DNA of 64,000 bases from Campylobacter sp. MIT 97-5078 (GCF_006864455.1 NZ_QHLK01000003.1:1-64000); one strand, 5' to 3'; shown: positions 36,630 through 45,651, counted from the stretch's first letter. The notes: generated from the letters alone by a model not told the origin. Numbers and translations are program-made.

Positions 36630-37241
36630 TTAGTTTCCGCGACTTCCGGGCTTAATGGCAGTGCTTCCTTGCTTACACAAAAGGCAATTAGTTGCGTCAT
36701 AGACTTCAAATTCAAAATTTCCTAAGGCAAAAAGTGGCAAGTTTTCTGGAAGTTTTGCATTGTCTTTTCTTGTGGAATTTGCAAGATTTTTAACCTTACA
36801 AATTCCACGATTTGCTAAGGCTGCAAATCCTACGACTTCTCCGCCTAAACTTTGTATGATATTTGCACTTTCAAGGGCTGAACCACCCGTTGTGATAATA
36901 TCTTCACAAATGATGAATTTTTCGCCTTTTTTAACCTTAAAGCCTCTTCTTAAAGTCATCACAGAATTAACTCTTTCTGTGAAAATAAAACGTTTTTTAC
37001 ACTCTCTTGCAAGCTCATAGCCAGCTAAAATTCCACCAAGTGCAGGCGAGCAAATGCTATCAAATTTAAGCCCATATTCTTCTATAATGGCGGCTAATTC
37101 TTTACAAAGTTTGTTTGCAAGTAAAGGATTTTCAAGCACTTTTGCACTTTGTAGATAAAAACCTGAGTGTTTGCCAGAGCTAAGCAGAAAATGTCCTTCT
37201 AAAAATGCTCCACAATCTTTATAAATTTGTTCTAAATTCAT
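36630..37241 (-). CDS. pyrE: orotate phosphoribosyltransferase
   Basis: Adds ribose phosphate to orotate to make OMP in pyrimidine synthesis. It is 203 residues. The PRPP-binding motif is [14 protein letters not shown] near residue 111, and [14 protein letters not shown] near 18 is the substrate loop. The start overlaps the frr stop by 4 bases. Confidence 0.95.
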   Translation of the reverse strand: MNLEQIYKDCGAFLEGHFLLSSGKHSGFYLQSAKVLENPLLANKLCKELAAIIEEYGLKFDSICSPALGGILAGYELARECKKRFIFTERVNSVMTLRRGFKVKKGEKFIICEDIITTGGSALESANIIQSLGGEVVGFAALANRGICKVKNLANSTRKDNAKLPENLPLFALGNFEFEVYDATNCLLCKQGSTAIKPGSRGN

Positions 37242-37795
37242 ACTTTTAAAAGTTCGCTTTCTTTGTTTTTTACACTTTCATCGATTTTTGCGCTATAGTT
37301 ATCAGTAAGCTTTTGCACCTCATCATAAGCTTTTTTCGCTTCATCTTCGCTTATGGTCTTGTCTTTTTCAAGTTTTTTTACACCATCATTTGCTTCTTTT
37401 CTAATGTTACGCACCGAAACCTTAGCCTTTTCGCCCATAGCCTTAGCTTGTTTGACATTTTCTTCTCTTTGCTCTCTTGTCATCGGTGAAAAAAAAAGCT
37501 TTACGCTTTCGCCGTCATTGTTTGGATTGACACCTATGTTTGCTGCTGCTATAGCACTTTCTATGTTCTTAAGCATAGGTTTTTCCCAAGGCGTGATTGT
37601 AATGGTTGAAGCATCGCTTGCAAGCACTGTAGCAACTTGGTTTAAAGGTGTAGCTGAGCCGTAATAATCCACGCTGATATGATCTAAAATATGTATATTT
37701 ACCTTGCCTGTGCGTAGGGTGGTAAAGTCTTTTTTAAGAGCTTCTAAAGCCTTTTCGCAGTGAGTTTTTTGTTTTTGATAAATTTCATTAAGCAT
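37238..37795 (-). CDS. frr: ribosome recycling factor
   Basis: Splits post-termination ribosomes together with EF-G. It is 185 residues, the standard size, counting from the second of two nearby ATGs: AAGGA lies 6 bases before the ATG at 37795 but only 3 before the one at 37801. The family core [14 protein letters not shown] lies near residue 27, and the coiled-coil helices [15 protein letters not shown] are near 127. It sits between secG and pyrE. Confidence 0.95.
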   Translation of the reverse strand: MLNEIYQKQKTHCEKALEALKKDFTTLRTGKVNIHILDHISVDYYGSATPLNQVATVLASDASTITITPWEKPMLKNIESAIAAANIGVNPNNDGESVKLFFSPMTREQREENVKQAKAMGEKAKVSVRNIRKEANDGVKKLEKDKTISEDEAKKAYDEVQKLTDNYSAKIDESVKNKESELLKV

Positions 37796-37813
37796 GATCA
37801 TTCCTTGCCGGGT

Positions 37814-38161
37814 TTAATTACTTGTATTATTTTCAACTTGTGGAGCACTTGGAGCAGCTGGTGCAACACTTGTATTAATCTCTGTGCTTGGCGGGATTAG
37901 CGAGCTTGCTTTTTCAGCTATTGAGCTTGAAGTTGCCTTTGTGTTATAGATATAACCTAATGCTATGGTGTTAATGATAAGCAAAAGTCCCATAATAAAG
38001 GTAAATTTAGCTAAAAAGCCAGCTGGTCCCTTTGCACCAAATAAACTTTCATTGCTGCCGCTATACGCACCCAAACCTATGCTTGAGCTTTTTTGCAAAA
38101 GCACTACAATACAGATGATTAAAACCAAAAGAAACTGGATAATAAATAAAAGCGTAGTCAT
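37814..38161 (-). CDS. secG: preprotein translocase subunit SecG
   Basis: Small inner-membrane subunit of the SecYEG channel. It has 115 residues when started at the ATG at 38161, which has a TTAAGGA site; a longer frame reaching 38206 has none. There are two transmembrane helices (FIIQFLLVLIICIVVLLQKS and a second around 60-80) around the GLGAYSGSNESLFG loop typical of the family. The C-terminal tail is a Ser/Pro/Ala-rich extension with no known role. Confidence 0.92.
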   Translation of the reverse strand: MTTLLFIIQFLLVLIICIVVLLQKSSSIGLGAYSGSNESLFGAKGPAGFLAKFTFIMGLLLIINTIALGYIYNTKATSSSIAEKASSLIPPSTEINTSVAPAAPSAPQVENNTSN

Positions 38162-38281
38162 TTTTTTCCTTAAAAAACTAAAATTATAAAAAGAAATTAT
38201 AATCAAAAAAGCTTGAAAAAGCTTGAAAAATACAAAGAAAATAGAAATTATTTTTTAGAAAAGTTTTGCAAAAAACAAATT

Positions 38282-38306
38282 CCTTGCAAGAGAAGTTCTT
38301 GCAAGG
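38282..38306 (-). terminator. hairpin terminator after the Bax inhibitor-1-like gene
   Basis: A perfect 9-base stem (CCTTGCAAG with CTTGCAAGG) and a 7-base loop sit just past the stop codon of the minus-strand gene. A T-rich stretch follows in that direction. Confidence 0.75.
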
Positions 38307-38313
38307 TTAAGTT

Positions 38314-39003
38314 TTATTCTCTATTGCTTGTAAGTCCTAGAATTTGAAGCAAAGCAATAAAAAGATTGACGAAATCAAGATACAGTGCTACTGCACCTTC
38401 AATCGGTGTTTCGTAGTTACCGCGAATAATATTTTGTGTATCATAAAGTATATAAAATGAGAACAAAATCGCAGCCACGCTAGAAATCACAAGCTGAAGT
38501 ATAGGGCTATGAAAAAAGATATTAAGCAAAGATGCACATACCACAACGATAAGCACAATGAAAAGCATTTTTCCCATAGCGGTAAAGTCTTTTTTTGTAT
38601 TCATCGCAAAGATACTTAAAGCTCCAAAAGCAACTGTTGTGAGTGTAAAGGCTTGTGCAACGATCACTGCTCCTGCTGGTAAGGCTAGTATTGAAGAGAG
38701 CAAAGGTGTAAGTGTAAGCCCTGAACAAAAAGTAAAAGCAAAAAGCAAGATGAGGTTAAGTGGAGCTTCTCTTTTTTTCGCCATTAAGCCAAAAAGCAAG
38801 CCAATTTCTACTATAAAAAGTATCCAAAATGCCATTTGGCTTATGCCACCAAGAGCATAAATTCCAACATAAGCTCCAGCACTAGCAGCTAAAAGTGAAG
38901 CGGCAAAAAGCTGGTAAGTTTGTTTGATAAAGGTGCTTAAAGCTGAACTTTGTCCGCTTGAAAGCTCCTGTGTTTTTGAGTAATCTCTATCATAAAGACT
39001 CAT
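38314..39003 (-). CDS. ybhL: Bax inhibitor-1 family membrane protein
   Basis: 229-residue inner-membrane protein with about seven transmembrane helices, the YccA/BI-1 family. A cytoplasmic N-terminus precedes STFIKQTYQLFAASL, and the helix near 190-200 carries FSFYILYDTQNII with its conserved Asp, the family's hallmark. Relatives modulate membrane proteases or calcium leak; the role here is unknown. It is first in the minus-strand run ending at pcm, and a terminator separates it from secG. Confidence 0.85.
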   Translation of the reverse strand: MSLYDRDYSKTQELSSGQSSALSTFIKQTYQLFAASLLAASAGAYVGIYALGGISQMAFWILFIVEIGLLFGLMAKKREAPLNLILLFAFTFCSGLTLTPLLSSILALPAGAVIVAQAFTLTTVAFGALSIFAMNTKKDFTAMGKMLFIVLIVVVCASLLNIFFHSPILQLVISSVAAILFSFYILYDTQNIIRGNYETPIEGAVALYLDFVNLFIALLQILGLTSNRE

Positions 39004-39123
39004 TTTTTATCCTTTAATAAAAGTTTCAGGACATAAATTTAACAAAAAATAATAAACAAATTATATTTTTATTCTGAAATTTCGATTTTATCTTTTAAAA
39101 ATGTCATTATTGTAAAAGCCATT

Positions 39124-39291
39124 TTAAAGCAAGAGCATTTTTTCTTTGATTAAAAGGTGTAAAAACAGCCATGCTTCGTGCATATAAACCCGGCAAACAA
39201 ACACGTCCTTGCTTGTTTTATCCCAAATTTCCTTTAAGTAAAGTCCATATCGATCAAAGCTTTTAAACCTTGCATTATAAGACAGAATTGA
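39124..39291 (-). pseudogene. start-less gene fragment
   Basis: A 55-codon open stretch on the minus strand has convincing coding character (RFKSFDRYGLYLKEIWD, then VFVCRVYMHEAWLFLHLL, ending in Lys and Leu) and a stop, but no usable start codon. It appears to be the C-terminal end of a lost gene. Family not recognised. The rest of the 39004-39374 region is AT-rich non-coding apart from the surE promoter. Confidence 0.45.
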
Positions 39292-39340
39292 TTATAAAAG
39301 GTAAAAAATATTTTTTCTTAAAAATTTAGCTTTTCTGTGT

Positions 39341-39346
39341 TAGAAT
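39341..39346 (+). promoter_or_regulatory. -10 box for surE
   Basis: TAGAAT preceded by TGTGT, 29 bases upstream of the surE ATG, with AAGGAAAG as ribosome-binding site. Confidence 0.45.
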
Positions 39347-39374
39347 TGCAAGCAATTTTAAGGAAAGATAAACA

Positions 39375-40151
39375 ATGAAAGAAATTTTAATCACAAATGA
39401 TGATGGTTTTGAGAGTGAGGGTTTGAGAAAGCTCATTAAAATGCTCAAAAAAGAATTTAAAGTCAAAATCACCATAGTTGCTCCAGCTACTGAAAAATCA
39501 GCTTGCTCGCACTCTATAACCCTAACGCGTCCTTTAAAATTTGTTAAAGTTGGCAAGAGATTTTACAAGCTTGATGATGGCACGCCAGCTGATTGTATTT
39601 ATTTAGCTTTGCATGCTTTATACAAAAAGCGTTTGCCCGATCTTGTGATCAGTGGGATAAATCATGGGGCAAATATTAGCGAAGATATAACTTATTCTGG
39701 CACTTGTGCAGGAGCTATGGAAGCAGTTTTGCAAGGAATTCCAGCTTTGGCTTTATCGCAGTTTTTTAAAAAGGGAGAAAATGCTTCAAAGCTTGATTTT
39801 AAAAATGCTTTAAAAATCACTAAAAAAATCATTCAAACCATTTTTGATAAAGGCTTTCCACTTGATAAAAAAGAATTTTTAAATGTGAATTTTCCATCAA
39901 GCAAAGATGAATTTAAGGGTATAAAAATCACTAGAGCAGGCAAGAGAGTGTATAATTACAAAGCGTATTCAAATACCAATCCAAGAGGGGTGCGCTATTA
40001 TTGGTTAGCTGCAACTGGGCTTGATTATGAGCCACAAGAAAACTCAGATATAAGCCTTTTAATGAAAGGTTATGCAACCATAACACCTATAATGCTTGAC
40101 CTTACCGCTTATAATCAAATTCAAACACTGGAAAAATGGATAAAGGAGTAA
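39375..40151 (+). CDS. surE: 5'/3'-nucleotidase SurE
   Basis: Metal-dependent phosphatase of nucleoside monophosphates, linked to stationary-phase survival. The 258-residue protein has the signature ILITNDDGFESEGL at the N-terminus (metal-binding Asp pair), then CSHSITLTRPL near residue 38 and SGINHGANI near 92. Length is typical. The next gene starts 1 base after its stop. Confidence 0.95.
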   Translation: MKEILITNDDGFESEGLRKLIKMLKKEFKVKITIVAPATEKSACSHSITLTRPLKFVKVGKRFYKLDDGTPADCIYLALHALYKKRLPDLVISGINHGANISEDITYSGTCAGAMEAVLQGIPALALSQFFKKGENASKLDFKNALKITKKIIQTIFDKGFPLDKKEFLNVNFPSSKDEFKGIKITRAGKRVYNYKAYSNTNPRGVRYYWLAATGLDYEPQENSDISLLMKGYATITPIMLDLTAYNQIQTLEKWIKE

Positions 40152-40152
40152 A

Positions 40153-40824
40153 ATGCAAGAAAGATATACAAGGGTAAAATGGCTTTTTGGTGAAGATGAG
40201 GTCGCTTTTTTTAGTAAGCAAAAGGTGCTTATTTTTGGACTTGGGGGCGTTGGTGGAATGTGCGTTGATGCTTTGTTTCGCACAGGTTTTAAGTATTTTA
40301 CTTTTGTTGATGCAGATAGCTTTGAAGAAACAAATTTAAACCGCCAGCTTCACAGCGAGCATTTAGGCGAAGAAAAAGCAAAGGTTTTTGAGCGAATTTA
40401 CAAGGCTAGGGGTATAGTTGCAAGGGTTGATGAGGCTTTTTTAAAGGACTTTGATTTAGGCGAGTTTGATCTTATCATTGATGCTATTGATGATATACCA
40501 GCAAAGGTTGCCTTGGCAAATAGTGTTGATATGAAAAAGCAAATTTTTATCTCTGCAACAGGAGGGGCTAGAAAGCTTGATCCAACGCGTATCAAAGTTG
40601 CACCTTTATACAAAACACACGGCGATGCTTTGGCAAAAAAATTCCGCTATGAGCTCAAAAAGACAGGCTTAAAGGGGGATTTTGATGTGGTGTATTCTGA
40701 TGAAAAACCACTTTGTAAGGATTTGGGTTCTTTTATGGGTGTTACGGCATGCTTTGGCTTGACTTTGGCAAGTTTAGCTGTGAGAAAAATTTTGCTTCGT
40801 TTTGAAAAAGAATTTGGTGCGTGA
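40153..40824 (+). CDS. ThiF/TcdA-like E1 family enzyme
   Basis: 223-residue adenylating enzyme with the Rossmann nucleotide loop GLGGVGGMCVDAL near residue 31 and the following DADSFEETNLNRQ, as in the ThiF/MoeB/HesA superfamily. Length and the lack of a C-terminal cysteine-rich domain fit TcdA (CsdL), which makes cyclic t6A at tRNA position 37. A sulfur-carrier-activating role cannot be excluded. Its start has an AAGGAG site inside the end of surE, so the two are one operon. It is convergent with the radical SAM gene, with 2 bases between. Confidence 0.8.
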   Translation: MQERYTRVKWLFGEDEVAFFSKQKVLIFGLGGVGGMCVDALFRTGFKYFTFVDADSFEETNLNRQLHSEHLGEEKAKVFERIYKARGIVARVDEAFLKDFDLGEFDLIIDAIDDIPAKVALANSVDMKKQIFISATGGARKLDPTRIKVAPLYKTHGDALAKKFRYELKKTGLKGDFDVVYSDEKPLCKDLGSFMGVTACFGLTLASLAVRKILLRFEKEFGA

Positions 40825-40826
40825 AA

Positions 40827-41684
40827 TTAGGATTTTACTTTTATTTGATAAAATTCACATTTTTGACAAAGTTTTTCTACTAAAATGCCCTTTTTAAACC
40901 CTTCTTTCATCTTTATCGCCCTTTGAGTGTTTAAAAGCTCATCAAGTGAGCATTCAAAGAGCGATCCAAGGCTAAGCTCTGCCTTTGTATCCATGCAACA
41001 TGGCACTAATTTGCCATTACTTAAAACTCCAAGTTGCTTAGTGAGTGCATGGCAAGAGCCTTGAGCGTGTGAGTTTTTATTTTCTAAGCTTGCCCACTCA
41101 AAACGTTTATCAAGGTGTAAAAATATCTTGCTCGCAAGGCGGTTTTTTTGTGTGTTTAAATCAAGTTTAAGCTCAAAGTTTTGTTCTAAAAACTCATAAA
41201 TTTCTTTGTTTTGTTCAGGTGAGCAAAAATTTTGATCTAAATTCCAAAGTCTAAGATTGATAAAATTTGTATTTTTATTTTGTATATGAGCGTTTAAAAG
41301 CTTTAAAATGGGCTTTATATAGCTTTGAAAATCAAGCTTTTTTTGCTCAAAAAAAGAAGCTAAGGAGATATTTATCTGCCTGATATTTTTACTTGTTAAA
41401 AGCAAATTTTGCTTTTTTTCATCAAGATAAAAGCCACTTGTGGTAAGTTCTAAAGCCATATCATAAAAAGCTGCTTTTTCAATATAAGCCTTTAAATTCG
41501 GCAAAATTAAAGGATCGCCAAGCAAATGAAAGGTATAAATTCTAGCTTTTTTAGCAAGCTTTGAAGCCAGATGCTCAAAGTCTTTTACACTCATCATTCC
41601 ACGCACTCCCTTTTGTGAGGGACAAAAAGAACAATTTAGCCCACAAATATCGCTTAATTCTATGTAGATTTTTTCAAATTTCAT
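40827..41684 (-). CDS. radical SAM/SPASM-type protein
   Basis: 285 residues. The 4Fe-4S-SAM motif is C14-x3-C18-x2-C21 in DICGLNCSFCPS. A SPASM-like C-terminal region follows, with cysteines in GSCHALTKQLG, LVPCCMDTK and LCQKCEFYQ that would bind a second cluster. Such enzymes modify peptides or proteins, or act in tRNA or cofactor chemistry. No precursor peptide gene or partner is seen next to it, and the gene is alone on its strand. Substrate unknown. Confidence 0.8.
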   Translation of the reverse strand: MKFEKIYIELSDICGLNCSFCPSQKGVRGMMSVKDFEHLASKLAKKARIYTFHLLGDPLILPNLKAYIEKAAFYDMALELTTSGFYLDEKKQNLLLTSKNIRQINISLASFFEQKKLDFQSYIKPILKLLNAHIQNKNTNFINLRLWNLDQNFCSPEQNKEIYEFLEQNFELKLDLNTQKNRLASKIFLHLDKRFEWASLENKNSHAQGSCHALTKQLGVLSNGKLVPCCMDTKAELSLGSLFECSLDELLNTQRAIKMKEGFKKGILVEKLCQKCEFYQIKVKS

Positions 41685-41807
41685 TCATTTGCTTTTATTT
41701 TTGGTAACACTTTATTTTATTTCATCTTAAAATTTGCTAATTTTCATAAATTTTGTATTTGAATTATGCTACCATCAAGATGCAAAATGTAAAAAAAGGA
41801 TTATGTA

Positions 41808-43082
41808 ATGCAAAGCATAAATACTCATCATCTTAGTAAAGCTCAAAAAATCCGTTCTATAATCGCTGCGAGCAGTGGAAATCTCGTTGAATGGTTTGAT
41901 TTTTATATTTATGCTTTTACAGCTGTTTATTTTGCTCATAATTTTTCAAGCTCAGATAATCCTACTATCCAGCAAATTTCTGTCTTTGGTGTCTTTGCGG
42001 CTGGCTTTTTTATGCGTCCTATAGGAAGTTGGCTTTTTGGCTCTTTAGCTGATAAAATAGGGCGAAAATCCTCCATGGTTTTTTCGGTGGTTTTAATGGC
42101 TATAGGCTCATTTTTAATCGCAGTCTTGCCAAGTAAAGACAGCGTTGGGGATTTAGCTGTCATCTTACTTCTTATAGCAAGATTAATCCAAGGACTAAGT
42201 GTAGGTGGAGAATACGGCATAGCAGCAACTTATCTTTCAGAGCTTGCTACAACAGGCAAAAGAGGCTTTTACTCATCTTTTCAGTATGTAACACTTGTAG
42301 GTGGACAACTTTTAGCAGTAGCAAGTATTAGCATTATGCTTTTGTTTTTTACTGAAGATGAAATGCATGGGTATGCTTGGAGAATTTTATTTGCTATAGG
42401 TGGGCTTTTGGCACTTGGTTCTTTATTTGTCCGCTCTGTGATGAGTGAAAGTGCTACTGAACTTCACAAACATGAAGACAGGGGCAGTTTTAAAGCTTTG
42501 TTTCAATCTTACAAACCTTTTTTAATCATATTAGGCATTACAGCAGGAGGCTCGCTAGCATTTTATACCATTACAACTTATACGAAAACTTTTATGATTA
42601 ACTCAGCTCATTTTGATAAAAGCTTGTCTAATGATATTATGCTTTATGCTTTATTTATACTTATGATTATCCAGCCTGTATTTGGCTTAATTGGCGATAA
42701 GATAGGACATAAAACTTCTTTACTTATCTTTGCCTTTTTGGCATTTTTTGGCATTTATCCACTTTTCATGCTTTTAAAAAGTTCAGCTCATAGCCCTTTC
42801 TTAGCCTTTTTAATTATCACAGCCTTATTTATAATCTTAAGTTTTTACACCTCTGTGGCTGGGATTTTTAAGGCTAAACTTTTTCCAGAGCATGTAAGGG
42901 CTTTAGGAACCGGCTTAAGTTATGCTATTGCTAATGCCATTTTTGGCGGTTCTGCTCCTTATGTGGCTTTGCAATTTAAAAACTATGGACTTGAAGATAG
43001 CTTTTTTATCTATGTAGCTGTGATGATGGCAATAGTCTTTTTTGTGGTCTTGCTCTTACCTAAGAAAACCTTGCTTGATTAA
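41808..43082 (+). CDS. kgtP: alpha-ketoglutarate/dicarboxylate permease, MFS
   Basis: 424-residue major facilitator of the metabolite:H+ symporter family, inner membrane, twelve helices. Signatures are SGNLVEWFDFYIYAF near residue 25 and LADKIGRKSSMV near 78, both typical of KgtP/ProP/ShiA. The next-door mutY matches the kgtP-mutY arrangement I recall from C. jejuni, which is why I choose alpha-ketoglutarate. Its last 23 bases overlap the end of mutY on the opposite strand. Confidence 0.83.
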   Translation: MQSINTHHLSKAQKIRSIIAASSGNLVEWFDFYIYAFTAVYFAHNFSSSDNPTIQQISVFGVFAAGFFMRPIGSWLFGSLADKIGRKSSMVFSVVLMAIGSFLIAVLPSKDSVGDLAVILLLIARLIQGLSVGGEYGIAATYLSELATTGKRGFYSSFQYVTLVGGQLLAVASISIMLLFFTEDEMHGYAWRILFAIGGLLALGSLFVRSVMSESATELHKHEDRGSFKALFQSYKPFLIILGITAGGSLAFYTITTYTKTFMINSAHFDKSLSNDIMLYALFILMIIQPVFGLIGDKIGHKTSLLIFAFLAFFGIYPLFMLLKSSAHSPFLAFLIITALFIILSFYTSVAGIFKAKLFPEHVRALGTGLSYAIANAIFGGSAPYVALQFKNYGLEDSFFIYVAVMMAIVFFVVLLLPKKTLLD

Positions 43083-44091
43083 AAAGCTTTAAGGCTTTTA
43101 AACATAAATTTGAAAGGGGTAAGAGTTCAAGTTCTTTTAAGGCTATAAATTCATAATCTTCTTTGTTTTTAAGCCTTTGAATATAGACTTTAATTTCAAG
43201 CTTGTATTTAGTATAGCTATGTTTAAAAGAGCCTATATAAAGGGCATTTATAGGTTTTGTTTGAGCTAAGATAGGATTATAAAGTCCTTTATAAAGCTTT
43301 GTTTTGCTTTTTTCTAAGACAATTTTATCTTCATAGGTGATGAAAAGAGCGTTTAAATTGAGCTTTTCATACTTAGTTTTTTTGCTTTTTGAGTAGTTTA
43401 AGGGCTGAAATTTACCCTCGCACAGCTCATATAAGGGACAAAGTCCGCATTTTGGTATTTTAGGTGTGCAAATTAAAGCTCCAAGATCAAGCAAGGCTTG
43501 ATTATGATCAAAGGCGTTGTTTTTATTTAAAATAAGCTCTGCTAGGTTTCCAAGCTCTTTTAAGCTTGCCTGCTCAAGCTTAAAAATTCGGCTTAAAACG
43601 CGTTTAATATTGCCGTCAACAAAGCTTACCGCTTCATCATAAGCAAAACAAGCAATAGCACCAGCCGTATAGCTTCCTATGCCCTTAAGTCTTAAAAGCT
43701 CATCTTTTTTACGCGGTAAAATGCCTTTAAACTCAGCCTCACACTGCAAGGCACAAAGCTTTAAATTTCTAGCCCTGCTATAATACCCAAGCCCCTGCCA
43801 AGCCTTTAAAAGCTCACTTTCATCAGCTCTTGCTAAGGCTTTTAGGCTTGGAAATTTCTCTAAAAAAGGAAAATAAAAATCCCTTAAAACCCTAGAAACT
43901 TGAGTTTGCTGCAACATAATCTCACTAATATATACCCCATAAGCTCTATTAATGCCACTTAAACGCTCATCAAAACCAAGTTCGTTTTTATTTTTACCTA
44001 AATTCCTCCAAGGCAAAGTTTTGCGTCCGTGCTTGTCATACCAGCTTAAAAGCTTATTTTGAAGAGCTATAATGCTTGTTTTATCTTTCAT
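43060..44091 (-). CDS. mutY: A/G-specific adenine glycosylase MutY
   Basis: Removes adenine mispaired with 8-oxoguanine. The 343-residue protein has an N-terminal helix-hairpin-helix GPD motif (LKGIGSYTAGAIACFAYDEAVSFVDGN), with catalytic Glu and Asp in LPWR-EIMLQQT and SFVDGN. The 4Fe-4S loop is CTPKIPKCGLCPLYELC. The C-terminal NUDIX-like domain that recognises 8-oxoG is present but short. It converges on and slightly overlaps kgtP. Confidence 0.93.
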   Translation of the reverse strand: MKDKTSIIALQNKLLSWYDKHGRKTLPWRNLGKNKNELGFDERLSGINRAYGVYISEIMLQQTQVSRVLRDFYFPFLEKFPSLKALARADESELLKAWQGLGYYSRARNLKLCALQCEAEFKGILPRKKDELLRLKGIGSYTAGAIACFAYDEAVSFVDGNIKRVLSRIFKLEQASLKELGNLAELILNKNNAFDHNQALLDLGALICTPKIPKCGLCPLYELCEGKFQPLNYSKSKKTKYEKLNLNALFITYEDKIVLEKSKTKLYKGLYNPILAQTKPINALYIGSFKHSYTKYKLEIKVYIQRLKNKEDYEFIALKELELLPLSNLCLKALKLFNQARFS

Positions 44092-44174
44092 TTTAACCTT
44101 TATTTTAAAGGGCTAATACTAGCAATTTTTTCTTGAAATTTTACTCAAAAAAACATAAGTAGTAAAAATTTAGC

Positions 44175-44180
44175 TATAAT
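44175..44180 (+). promoter_or_regulatory. -10 box
   Basis: TATAAT in TAGCTATAATTAG, 31 bases upstream of the ATG of the membrane-anchored protein. An AAGGA site follows. Confidence 0.6.
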
Positions 44181-44210
44181 TAGTGATATTTTTTGAAAAA
44201 AAGGATTGTC

Positions 44211-44990
44211 ATGCTTAGTTTTTTTAAAGGATTAGGAATAGGGCTTTTATGTATAGTTTGTTTTGTTATTGGTGTTGTTTTTAATACCCAGTTTTTAAAT
44301 CCAAAAAGCTCTAGTGGCAATGGTTTTATTTTTACAAATGAACTTGAAGCAAGCAACAAACTTACCCCAGATACTTTTACTTCAACACCAAGTTTTTCAG
44401 CAAGTGCTATTTTAAGCACAAGAACCAATCTCACCAGCGATGAAAAAGCAAGTATAGCTGGTGCTTTTAATGAAATTTTAGATAGGGTGGCTCAAGATAA
44501 ATTATGTCGTGGTGGTTCATACAGCATAGAACCAACTTTTGAATATAATAATGGCTTACAAATACCTAAAGGACAACGATTTGAAGCAAGTTTAACTTGT
44601 GAAATTAAGGCTGAGCAGCTTGCAAGTTATAATACTCTTTTGAATGATATGGATAAAATCGCTGGCAAAAGTGGCTTTTTTACAATGTCTATGCCTTCTT
44701 TAAAAGCAAAATTTTCAAAAGAACAGTTGGTAAATAATGAAAAAATTCTTAGCGAAGAGCTTTTAAAACAAGCCCTAAGTGAGCAAGAGCGTTACTCGAA
44801 CTTAACAGCAAAAGCTTGCACACTTGAAAGTCTTGATTTAAATACAGGTAATTCTCATGTGCCTATTTTTAGAAGCGTAGCTTTAAGTGCAAGTAGTGCA
44901 AAAGCTGATAGCACTTTTGAAAATGCCTTACCTATAGTCGGCGAAGAAGATAGAAGCCTAAGTGCTTTAGTGCGTTATCGTTGTAAGTAA
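44211..44990 (+). CDS. membrane-anchored periplasmic protein of unknown function
   Basis: 259 residues from the ATG at 44211, which AAGGA precedes by 5 bases; an in-frame TTG six codons earlier has no site. One N-terminal transmembrane helix (KGLGIGLLCIVCFVIGVVF) leads to a soluble outer part with paired cysteines (near residues 95, 120, 200 and at the end, CK). These could form disulfides in the periplasm. A similar protein follows mutY in C. jejuni, as I recall. No function can be given. Confidence 0.75.
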   Translation: MLSFFKGLGIGLLCIVCFVIGVVFNTQFLNPKSSSGNGFIFTNELEASNKLTPDTFTSTPSFSASAILSTRTNLTSDEKASIAGAFNEILDRVAQDKLCRGGSYSIEPTFEYNNGLQIPKGQRFEASLTCEIKAEQLASYNTLLNDMDKIAGKSGFFTMSMPSLKAKFSKEQLVNNEKILSEELLKQALSEQERYSNLTAKACTLESLDLNTGNSHVPIFRSVALSASSAKADSTFENALPIVGEEDRSLSALVRYRCK

Positions 44991-45049
44991 ATCAAGATCT
45001 TTGCTTTTTTGGCGAGTAAATTGAACTGAAATTATAGATTGCTTTCTTA

Positions 45050-45081
45050 AGCCCCTTATAGCAAGCAAGAGGCTTTTTTTG
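45050..45081 (+). terminator. hairpin terminator
   Basis: AGCCCCTT pairs with AAGAGGCT (one mismatch) around a 13-base loop. A run of seven T follows. It ends the transcript of the preceding gene. Confidence 0.65.
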
Positions 45082-45139
45082 CAATCTTCTTTCACTTACG
45101 CTTTCTAGTAAATTTCAAGCATTTTTAAGCTTTTTTTGC

Positions 45140-45145
45140 TAGAAT
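45140..45145 (+). promoter_or_regulatory. -10 box for the tRNA cluster
   Basis: TAGAAT within TTTTTTTGCTAGAAT, an extended -10 preceded by a T-run, 22 bases upstream of tRNA-Gly. Confidence 0.5.
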
Positions 45146-45167
45146 TTTCCTTTTATGTTTAAAAATT

Positions 45168-45242
45168 GCGGGAATAGCTCAGGGGTAGAGCACAACCTTG
45201 CCAAGGTTGGGGTCGCGAGTTCGAATCTCGTTTCCCGCTCCA
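45168..45242 (+). tRNA. tRNA-Gly (GCC)
   Basis: GCGGGAA acceptor pairs with TTCCCGC, anticodon GCC in CCTTGCCAAGG, T-arm GAGTTCGAATCTC, encoded CCA. It is first of four tRNA genes spaced 3 to 13 bases apart and surely processed from one transcript. Confidence 0.95.
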
Positions 45243-45245
45243 CCT

Positions 45246-45334
45246 GCCCGGGTGGTGGAATTGGTAGACACAAGGGACTTAAAATCCCTCGGAATTTTTC
45301 TTCCGTGCCGGTTCAAGTCCGGCCTCGGGCACCA
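45246..45334 (+). tRNA. tRNA-Leu (UAA)
   Basis: Class II tRNA with a long variable arm. Acceptor GCCCGGG / CTCGGGC, anticodon TAA in GACTTAAAATC, T-loop GGTTCAAGTCC, CCA encoded. Confidence 0.95.
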
Positions 45335-45347
45335 CTTTTTAATGTAA

Positions 45348-45421
45348 GGCGACATAGCCAAGTGGTAAGGCACGAGCCTGCAAAGCTCTGATCCCCGGTT
45401 CAAATCCGGGTGTCGCCTCCA
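45348..45421 (+). tRNA. tRNA-Cys (GCA)
   Basis: GGCGACA acceptor pairs with TGTCGCC, anticodon GCA in CCTGCAAAG, T-arm CGGTTCAAATCCG, CCA encoded. Confidence 0.95.
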
Positions 45422-45432
45422 TTGGCTGAATT

Positions 45433-45520
45433 CGGGAGATGGCTGAGTGGTCGAAAGCGGCGGTCTTGAAAACCGTTGAAGTGCAAGCTTCCGGGGGTTC
45501 AAATCCCTCTCTCCCGGCCA
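45433..45520 (+). tRNA. tRNA-Ser (UGA)
   Basis: Class II tRNA with a long variable arm. Acceptor CGGGAGA / TCTCCCG, anticodon TGA in GTCTTGAAAAC, T-loop GGTTCAAATCC, CCA encoded. Confidence 0.95.
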
Positions 45521-45651
45521 TCTTCATTATATAATTTTTCCTCATCATACCTCAAAAATTTAAATTCAAGCTATACATTTTTAAAATAATTCTCAATTTA
45601 TGCTCTCATACCAAAACAGCGAAAATTTACTCTTTATTTTAAGTCAATAAG

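Noticed and set aside
40153-41684. ThiF-like plus radical SAM pair as a peptide (RiPP) cluster
   Set aside because: There is no precursor peptide, transporter or protease. The genes are convergent, and each has a simpler role.
45155-45548. Open reading frames on both strands across 45155-45548
   Set aside because: They are frames through the four tRNA genes, whose structures account for the sequence.
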